Assembly (NCBI GenBank): GCA_021286705.1
Contig: JAJTBW010000005.1
Span: 1-48,435 of the forward strand
Direction: 5' to 3'
DNA: 48,435 nucleotides
Origin: Sphingobacteriia bacterium
GTDB taxonomy: Bacteria; Bacteroidota; Bacteroidia; Bacteroidales; TTA-H9
Part shown: positions 42,809 to 48,435 of the stretch, in pieces
Layout: each line of letters opens with the position of its first letter
Position numbering within the stretch: position 1 is the first letter of the stretch
Translations under genes and position numbers: made by a program
The notes under the pieces: generated by a model
What the model saw: the letters and a program-made list of their open reading frames with translations, nothing else
Told to the model about the DNA's origin: nothing
Database searches by the model: none

Positions 42809-43903
42809 ATGATTGCTTTTATAAAGAAAGAGGTGCAGCATATCTTGCGTGATTACAGAACAATGATCATTCTCTTTGGCATGCCATTGATTCAGGTTTT
42901 GATCTTTGGCTTTGCAATTACAAATGAGATTAAGAATGCTAACCTTGTAGTGATTGATCATGCAAAGGATTATCAATCCGTCAGGCTAATTCAAAAGATG
43001 ACAAGTTCGGGTTATTTCAAATTGTCGGGGTATGCCTCGACTGTTGATGAGTCTGAGCAGTTATTTAAAAGCGGCAAAGCCAAGCAGATACTCGTTATTG
43101 AGAATGACTTCGCAGAAGGGTTGAGACAAAATAGTGCTCGTATTCAAATTATCAGCGATGCTACTGATCCAAATGTTGCGGAGCAGCTTAAGAATTATAC
43201 CATTGGCATTATCTCTTCATTTACAGCTGAACAGAGGGATCTTCCTTCTCCAGCTCTGAAGGTGAATGTTAGCAGTCAGATGTATTTTAATCCTGAATTA
43301 AAAGGGGTCTTCCTGTTTGTTCCAGGTACTATGGCCGTTATATTAATGTTGGTTTCGGCCATGATGACCTCAATCAGTATTGCCAGAGAAAAGGAGACAG
43401 GGACAATGGAGGTGTTGTTGGTTTCCCCGTTAAAACCTTGGCAAATTATTGTTGGAAAGGTTACTCCTTATGTGGTTCTCTCTTTTATAAATGCGTTAAC
43501 TATTTTGGCTTTAGGATTCTGGGTCTTTGGCCTGCCTATACAAGGAAGTTTTATTCTTTTATTGGCAGAGATTCTACTTTACATTATCATGTCTCTTTCC
43601 CTTGGTATTTTTATAAGTACAATAAGTTCAACGCAGCAGATAGCAATGATGCTTTCTATGTTTGCTCTTATGCTCCCTACAATTTTATTGTCTGGTTTTG
43701 TTTTTCCAATCGAGAATATGCCGTCGTTTCTACAAGGATTAAGCTGCATCATGCCATCACGTTGGTTTATAATAATTGTCAGAGACATTATGTTGAGAGG
43801 TAATGGGTTAACCCATATTTGGATGGAGACAATGATTCTTTGTCTTATGATTCTCTTCTTTTTGGGATTGAGTATTAAAAACTTTAAGGTGAGGCTGCAA
43901 TAG
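42809..43903 (+). CDS. ABC-2 type permease (YbhS-like)
   Basis: A 364-residue membrane protein. It has one N-terminal helix ('MIILFGMPLIQVLIFGFAI'), a large periplasmic loop (about 45-170) and five C-terminal helices. The 'EKETGTMEVLLVSPLKPWQIIVGK' segment between them is the coupling-helix signature of ABC-2 permeases. It begins 2 bases after the second ATPase gene and 2 bases before the second permease gene. With the next protein it forms the membrane channel. Substrates of Ybh-type exporters include cationic drugs and ions in E. coli; the one used here is unknown. Confidence 0.92.
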   Translation: MIAFIKKEVQHILRDYRTMIILFGMPLIQVLIFGFAITNEIKNANLVVIDHAKDYQSVRLIQKMTSSGYFKLSGYASTVDESEQLFKSGKAKQILVIENDFAEGLRQNSARIQIISDATDPNVAEQLKNYTIGIISSFTAEQRDLPSPALKVNVSSQMYFNPELKGVFLFVPGTMAVILMLVSAMMTSISIAREKETGTMEVLLVSPLKPWQIIVGKVTPYVVLSFINALTILALGFWVFGLPIQGSFILLLAEILLYIIMSLSLGIFISTISSTQQIAMMLSMFALMLPTILLSGFVFPIENMPSFLQGLSCIMPSRWFIIIVRDIMLRGNGLTHIWMETMILCLMILFFLGLSIKNFKVRLQ

Positions 43904-43905
43904 TT

Positions 43906-45021
43906 ATGAGAAAACTGATATTTCTAATTCAAAAGGAGTTCATACAGATATTTAGGGACAAATATATGCCCCGTATGATCTTTATTCTTCCCATCGTACA
44001 GTTGTTGATTTTATCTTACACAGCAACATTTGAGATAAAGACCACAAGATTAGCGATTGTGGATCAAGATGGATCTGTTTCATCAAGAGATTTGATTTCG
44101 AGTTTTTCTGGAAGTGGCTTCTTTAAGATTAAGCAGTTTTGTAATTCTGTGAAAGAGGCTGAAGAATTACTCTATTCCAGAAAAGTTCATCAAATTTTAG
44201 TAATCGAAAACGGTTTTGAGCAGAATCTTAAAACGTCTGAAAAGGGTGGTAAAATTCATCTCCTAGTTGATGCAGTAGATGGCTCAGCCGCAGGAATACG
44301 AGCAGGTTATGCACAGCAAGTGATTAATCAATATGTCAAAAAGATTAATCTTGAAATATTAGGTGTATCAAGATTTCAAGAACCCATAACAATAGAGTAT
44401 TCGAATTGGTATAATCCAATGATGAAATATACGGTCTTTATGGTACCTGGTATTTTGGTTTTACTGATTACATTGATAGGTATGTTTCTAACATCCATGA
44501 ACATCGTAAAAGAAAAGGAGATCGGTACTATTGAACAGATTAATGTTACACCTATTCGTAAGTGGCAGTTTATAGCCGGAAAGCTATTTCCCTTTTGGGT
44601 TATCGGATTGTTTGAGCTAGCTTTCGGTCTGGTGGTAGCCAGGGTTGTTTTTGGAATTACGGTTGCCGGGTCTTATCCTCTGCTGTTTTCTATTGCTGCA
44701 ATCTATCTGATTATGGTGATGAGTCTTGGTTTACTTGTTAGTACATTGGTTGAAACTCAACAGCAAGCGATGTTTATCTCTTGGTTTTTTCTTGTGATCT
44801 TTATTCTGCTCAGTGGTTTGTTTACTGCCACAGAGAGTATGCCTCAATGGGTACAGTATTTTAACTATTTTAATCCAGTAGCATATTTCATCAAAGTGAT
44901 AAGACTCTTGGTACTCAAAGGAGCAGGCTTAGCGCAATTGTATAATATAATTCTGGTGATGATAGCCTACGCCGGGTTAGCATTAACACTTGCTGTTTTG
45001 CGTTATAAGAAAACAGTATAA
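43906..45021 (+). CDS. ABC-2 type permease (YbhR-like)
   Basis: A 371-residue partner of the previous permease with the same topology. The first helix is 'MIFILPIVQLLILSYTATFEI', followed by a periplasmic loop to about residue 175. The C-terminal membrane helices start at 'YTVFMVPGILVLLITLIGMF', and 'EKEIGTIEQINVTPIRKWQFIAGK' is the coupling segment. It is the last gene of the efflux operon. Downstream, 45022-45071, no strong hairpin is seen before the convergent lpxK stop. Confidence 0.92.
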   Translation: MRKLIFLIQKEFIQIFRDKYMPRMIFILPIVQLLILSYTATFEIKTTRLAIVDQDGSVSSRDLISSFSGSGFFKIKQFCNSVKEAEELLYSRKVHQILVIENGFEQNLKTSEKGGKIHLLVDAVDGSAAGIRAGYAQQVINQYVKKINLEILGVSRFQEPITIEYSNWYNPMMKYTVFMVPGILVLLITLIGMFLTSMNIVKEKEIGTIEQINVTPIRKWQFIAGKLFPFWVIGLFELAFGLVVARVVFGITVAGSYPLLFSIAAIYLIMVMSLGLLVSTLVETQQQAMFISWFFLVIFILLSGLFTATESMPQWVQYFNYFNPVAYFIKVIRLLVLKGAGLAQLYNIILVMIAYAGLALTLAVLRYKKTV

Positions 45022-45071
45022 ATTACGGTTAGAATCAAAAAAGGAGATAACATTATCTGATAGAATCTGCA

Positions 45072-46130
45072 CTATTTAATTGAACGATTGATATAGTCGC
45101 GAATGTCCTCATCAAATTTCTCTTTATCAGAATTATGGAATGCAATTTCGATAGGGATATAAAACACAGGAAGTTTATTTAAGAGATCCTTTAAAGTGGG
45201 ATCACTAAGCCTCATAGCATCTTTTTCAGTGGTGACGATAATCTTCTTTTTACTGAAAATATCGTTGAAACGATTCTGAATAGAGTGTATATCGCTAAGA
45301 CGATATTGATAATGGTCTGGGAAAAGGATTGTTTCTAATTTATCAGTTGTTTTTCTGATATGCTCCTCCAAAGGATAAGGGTTTGCAATACCTGCAATGA
45401 GAAGAATGTTAGTTGATTTGTCAATAGCTGTATTTTTAGCAGCATCTGTAAGTGGTGTTAGCTGACCATAAGAAATATAGGAGAAGTAAAGTCTTTGATG
45501 TCTTTTAGGCTTAATTTCTTCAACAAGATGCTGTCTTAACATCGAGGGCAAGACTTTATCTGTTTTAGTGACAATGATGATATCAGCACGATTTGATCCA
45601 CATCTAAATTCTCTAAGATTCCCAGCTGGTAGTGGATAGTTTCGGGTATAAAGATTGCGATAATCTGTAAGAAGAATCTTTAATCCCGCAGAAACGTATC
45701 TATGTTGGTAAGCATCATCAAGCAGGAATAGATTCGTTTTAGGCTTAATTTTAAGAATGGATTTTATCCCTCTTACCCTGGATTCATCTACAGCAACAGT
45801 AATATCAGGAAACTTTCTAATAAACTGTGCAGGTTCGTCGCCGAGTTGTCTATAGTCGGAGTTTGAATCACCTAAAACAAAACCGGAAGTTTTACGCTTA
45901 TATCCACGACTAACGGTTGCAATATTATAATCTTTTTTGAGCAACCGTATGAGGTACTCAACATGGGGCGTTTTGCCAGTTCCTCCGGTCGTTAGATTTC
46001 CGACACTGATAACCGGTACATTGAATTTCTTTGAAGGTAATATTTTAGTGTCAAAGAGTAAATTGCGTATAGCTGTAGCAGTTCCGTAAAGAAGGCCAAG
46101 TGGCAGTAGAAATGGAGTAAAATGATTCAT
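45072..46130 (-). CDS. lpxK: Tetraacyldisaccharide 4'-kinase
   Basis: A 352-residue kinase that phosphorylates the 4' position of the tetraacyldisaccharide 1-phosphate to form lipid IVA, an inner-membrane step of lipid A synthesis. It has an N-terminal amphipathic or membrane helix ('PFLLPLGLLYGTATAIRNLLFD'), Walker A 'GNLTTGGTGKTPHVEYL', 'VSRGYKRKTSGF', 'GDEPAQFI', 'LLDDAYQHR' (usually LDDGFQHR) and 'TTEKDAMRL'. All are family features; Ala replaces Gly in the DDGFQHR motif. It is divergent from the Nif3 gene. Confidence 0.95.
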   Translation of the reverse strand: MNHFTPFLLPLGLLYGTATAIRNLLFDTKILPSKKFNVPVISVGNLTTGGTGKTPHVEYLIRLLKKDYNIATVSRGYKRKTSGFVLGDSNSDYRQLGDEPAQFIRKFPDITVAVDESRVRGIKSILKIKPKTNLFLLDDAYQHRYVSAGLKILLTDYRNLYTRNYPLPAGNLREFRCGSNRADIIIVTKTDKVLPSMLRQHLVEEIKPKRHQRLYFSYISYGQLTPLTDAAKNTAIDKSTNILLIAGIANPYPLEEHIRKTTDKLETILFPDHYQYRLSDIHSIQNRFNDIFSKKKIIVTTEKDAMRLSDPTLKDLLNKLPVFYIPIEIAFHNSDKEKFDEDIRDYINRSIK

Positions 46131-46177
46131 ACCCGAAAATTAAAAATTCTTCGTTTATAAAACAGCAATTAATACGA

Positions 46178-46185
46178 TAAATTTG
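46178..46185 (+). promoter_or_regulatory. Candidate -7 box for the Nif3 gene
   Basis: taaatttg matches TAnnTTTG in the 149-base divergent region between lpxK and the Nif3 gene. A GTTTA at the -33 distance is a weak match. Confidence 0.3.
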
Positions 46186-46279
46186 TAGTACGGGTAAAAT
46201 GCGAAATAGGTTACGCTGTCTCGATATTTTACCTAATCTATTCTGCTTATAATATTAATTGTTTGTTAAGACGTTATCT

Positions 46280-47377
46280 ATGCCAAAAGTAGGAGAACTT
46301 ATAGAGGAACTGAATCGCTGGGTACCATTTATGATGCAAGAATCATATGATAACTCCGGAGTTCAAATTGGTTTTTATGATCATGATATTTCAGGAGTAA
46401 TTATTACTCTCGATTTATCTCATAATGTGTTAGCAGAGGCTATAAGGGTTGGTGCGAATGTGATTATCTCACATCATCCCTTACTCTTCAAAGGTATAAA
46501 ACAGATTCATACACACAACGAAAGAGGAAGAATAATTATTGAGGCCATTCAAAATCATATATCAATCATATCAATACATACGAATATTGATAATTTTAAA
46601 TTAGGTGTGAATTTTGATTTAGGTCGTAGGTTGGGTTTAGATAACCTGAAAGTCTTGCAACCGTTAAATGGGAAACTTAAGAAGTTGGTTGTCTTTGTCC
46701 CAGTTCAACATGCTGAAAATGTGAGATTCGCATTGTTTAATTCGGGTTGTGGTTCAATTGGGAACTATGATTCTTGTAGTTTTAATACAGAAGGATTAGG
46801 CTCATTTAAAGGGCAAGATAGTACCAACCCCTATGTAGGACAACCCAACATTCTTCACTTTGAGCAGGAGGTGAAAATTGAAACCATTGTTACAGATTGG
46901 AACCTTGAAGGTGCAATTAGAGCTATGAAAAAGGCTCATCCTTATGAGGAGGTTGCTTTTGATGTTATTCCTCTTGAAAATGATAATCTCTTACATGGAG
47001 CAGGTATGGTGGGCGATCTGGATCAGGAGTTAGATTTTTTTGAGTTTCTATCAAAAGTAAAGGAGGTTCTAAACATTAGAATGATAAAACACTCAGCTAA
47101 TCCTAAATCAACAGTTAAACGTGTTGCATTTTGTGGTGGAAGTGGGTCATTTTTAATCAGTTCAGCTATAAAATCTGGAGCAGATCTGTTTATTACGGGA
47201 GACCTGAAATACCATGATTTTACCGAAAATACTAGTCCAATGGTTTTAGCTGATGCAGGACACTGGGAGACCGAACAGTTTGTTCCTGAATTAATAGCTA
47301 CGCATATATCTCAAAAATTTAGTAATTTCGCAGTTCTTATCGCTCAATCACATCAAAATCCGGTGTTCTGTTACTGA
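46280..47377 (+). CDS. Nif3-like dinuclear metal-centre protein
   Basis: The 365-residue protein of the Nif3/YbgI/YqfO family forms hexamers with a two-metal site; GTP cyclohydrolase-like activity has been suggested for some members, but the role is unsettled. Ligand motifs are 'ISHHPLLFKG' (two His), 'SIHTNIDN' and, near the C terminus, 'ADAGHWETEQFVPE'. The central 'AHPYEEVAFDVIPLEN' segment is the inserted PII-like domain of longer members. I start at ATG 46280 (MPKVGELIEELNRW), because a TTG 21 bases upstream adds residues not seen in the family. It precedes the zinc-ribbon gene, a common pairing. Confidence 0.93.
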   Translation: MPKVGELIEELNRWVPFMMQESYDNSGVQIGFYDHDISGVIITLDLSHNVLAEAIRVGANVIISHHPLLFKGIKQIHTHNERGRIIIEAIQNHISIISIHTNIDNFKLGVNFDLGRRLGLDNLKVLQPLNGKLKKLVVFVPVQHAENVRFALFNSGCGSIGNYDSCSFNTEGLGSFKGQDSTNPYVGQPNILHFEQEVKIETIVTDWNLEGAIRAMKKAHPYEEVAFDVIPLENDNLLHGAGMVGDLDQELDFFEFLSKVKEVLNIRMIKHSANPKSTVKRVAFCGGSGSFLISSAIKSGADLFITGDLKYHDFTENTSPMVLADAGHWETEQFVPELIATHISQKFSNFAVLIAQSHQNPVFCY

Positions 47378-47431
47378 AGGCCGGATGGGTATGTTTGGTT
47401 GAATTTTGTTATGTAAACTCTTTACCTTGCT

Positions 47432-48235
47432 ATGAAAGATAATATTGAAAAACCTTTGGCTCCGGTTGCAGCTGAGAATGATGAAAACGTTGAGGTAACC
47501 ATTGAGAAGAAACTCATTGCCCTCTACAGTCTACAGCAGGTCGATTCTCAAATTGATAAGATTAGAATTATTCGCGGTGAATTGCCGCTCGAAGTTCAGG
47601 ACCTTGAGGACGAAATAGCGGGTCTGGAGACTCGTCTCGATAATTACATCCAAGAGACTGCTAGTCTGGAACATAAGATTAATGATCGTAAAAATGCTAT
47701 CAAGGATAGTGAGGCCTTGACTAAAAAGTATGAGGATCAACAACTAAATGTTAGAAACAATCGTGAATACGATTCTTTAACAAAGGAAATAGAGTTTCAG
47801 GGTCTTGAAATTCAACTTTCAGAAAAGAAAATCAGAGAGTTCAGCCATAACTTAGGTGTTCTCAAAGATGAAATTGAGAAAGCAACCACTACCCTTGATG
47901 AGAAAAAGAGTGATCTTGAGATCAAGAGAAACGAATTAGAGGATATTATCGCAGAAACTGAAAAGGAAGAACAAGCTCTCATTAATCGCTCTGAAGAGAA
48001 CAAAAAGTTTATCGAAGATCGTTTAATTACTGCTTATACTCGCATCCGAAAGAATGCGCGTAACGGATTGGCTGTTGTTCAGATTGAACGCGACGCTTGT
48101 GGTGGCTGCTTTAATAAAATTCCTCCTCAACATCAACTTGATATCAGAATGCACAAGAAGATTATTGTATGTGAGTATTGCGGCCGTATTCTTGTCGATC
48201 AGGAAATTGTAGATGTCGTAAAATCTATGTTCTAA
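47432..48235 (+). CDS. Coiled-coil protein with C4 zinc ribbon (COG1579 type)
   Basis: A 267-residue protein. An acidic N terminus is followed by a long coiled coil (about 25-205, rich in Glu, Lys and Leu heptads). A C-terminal C4 zinc ribbon has 'CGGCFNKIPPQ' and 'IIVCEYCGRIL', giving two CxxC pairs. This is the COG1579 layout, found beside Nif3-like genes in many bacteria. A role in nucleic acid binding or tRNA/ribosome processes has been proposed, but it is not settled. It ends 23 bases before a strong terminator. Confidence 0.9.
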   Translation: MKDNIEKPLAPVAAENDENVEVTIEKKLIALYSLQQVDSQIDKIRIIRGELPLEVQDLEDEIAGLETRLDNYIQETASLEHKINDRKNAIKDSEALTKKYEDQQLNVRNNREYDSLTKEIEFQGLEIQLSEKKIREFSHNLGVLKDEIEKATTTLDEKKSDLEIKRNELEDIIAETEKEEQALINRSEENKKFIEDRLITAYTRIRKNARNGLAVVQIERDACGGCFNKIPPQHQLDIRMHKKIIVCEYCGRILVDQEIVDVVKSMF

Positions 48236-48258
48236 AAGAGATTTTCATCTATTGCTGG

Positions 48259-48291
48259 AAGAGGGTACTCATTATTGGGTACCCTCTTTTG
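48259..48291 (+). terminator. Intrinsic terminator after the zinc-ribbon gene
   Basis: The stem aagagggtac / gtaccctctt (48259-48268 and 48279-48288) with a 10-base loop is followed by TTGTTT. Confidence 0.85.
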
Positions 48292-48389
48292 TTTCTCAAA
48301 ACGACACGCCGAATGAAAGGCCAAAACACTCCTATCAGCCCAAAATAGCCACACTTTCAACCATCTGATATTCAGCATCTCCAAAGCTC

Positions 48390-48435
48390 CCCTCTTATAT
48401 CCCTCTTATATCTCTCTTATGACTCTCTTATGTTC
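48390..48435. repeat. 11-bp-periodic pyrimidine-rich repeat array (partial)
   Basis: Units in an 11-base register: ccctcttatat (48390-48400), ccctcttatat (48401-48411), ctctcttatga (48412-48422), then ctctcttatg to the window end. This is the pyrimidine-arm type of the array at 18478-18655 and probably continues past the window. Bases 48292-48389 hold no gene that I can support. Confidence 0.75.

Noticed and set aside
43438..43803. 121-codon open frame on the plus strand
   Set aside because: It is an alternative frame inside the first ABC permease gene, with no family resemblance or start signal.

Overview
The window looks like chromosomal DNA of a low-GC member of the Bacteroidota. The support is a type IX secretion (T9SS) type A sorting domain, several families typical of the phylum (DUF4837, DUF4292, DUF4175, a bifunctional aminolipid acyltransferase, an EnvC-like LytM protein), and promoters of the form TTG-N19/20-TAnnTTTG. 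Genus cannot be read from the sequence.

The layout suggests that the window spans the replication origin. From about 2.1 to 16.1 kb every gene is on the minus strand. From 16.6 kb onward nearly all genes are on the plus strand. The switch falls in a 513-base AT-rich, gene-free stretch (16076-16588) holding many DnaA-box-like 9-mers. Two ParB-binding (parS) like sites flank mnmG about 8 and 10 kb to the right, at 24979 and 26875.

Left arm (1-16.1 kb): an 11-bp-periodic repeat remnant; a short secreted PKD protein; an AAA-type ATPase with a 46-base palindrome upstream; a two-gene unit with a secreted peptidylarginine-deiminase-like protein (PPAD-like active site plus C-terminal sorting domain) and a secreted BNR/Asp-box propeller protein; a dipeptidyl peptidase IV; a lytic transglycosylase with a DUF4837 lipoprotein; a small PAS protein; tRNA-Thr(CGT); and nadA.

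Right arm (16.6-37.7 kb): rpiB-lutB; an 11-bp-periodic inverted repeat; a minus-strand aminolipid acyltransferase; a dense unit of DUF4175, a HATPase kinase, ybeY, mnmG and a methyltransferase; an NtrY-like histidine kinase; and a run with a flippase, dut, a TPR protein, a DUF4292 lipoprotein and an EnvC-like protein, which together suggest envelope biogenesis.

Far right (37.7-48.4 kb): a small lipoprotein divergent from a TetR-controlled efflux operon (TetR, TolC, HlyD, two ABC ATPases, two permeases). This operon corresponds to E. coli ybiH-ybhGFSR plus TolC, with YbhF split into two genes. Then come lpxK, a Nif3 family gene and a C4 zinc-ribbon coiled-coil gene, a terminator, and the beginning of another 11-bp-periodic array.

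I found no CRISPR array, prophage, insertion sequence or defence island. The most notable items are the origin with its parS pair, the PPAD-like deiminase, and the dispersed 11-bp-periodic inverted repeats.
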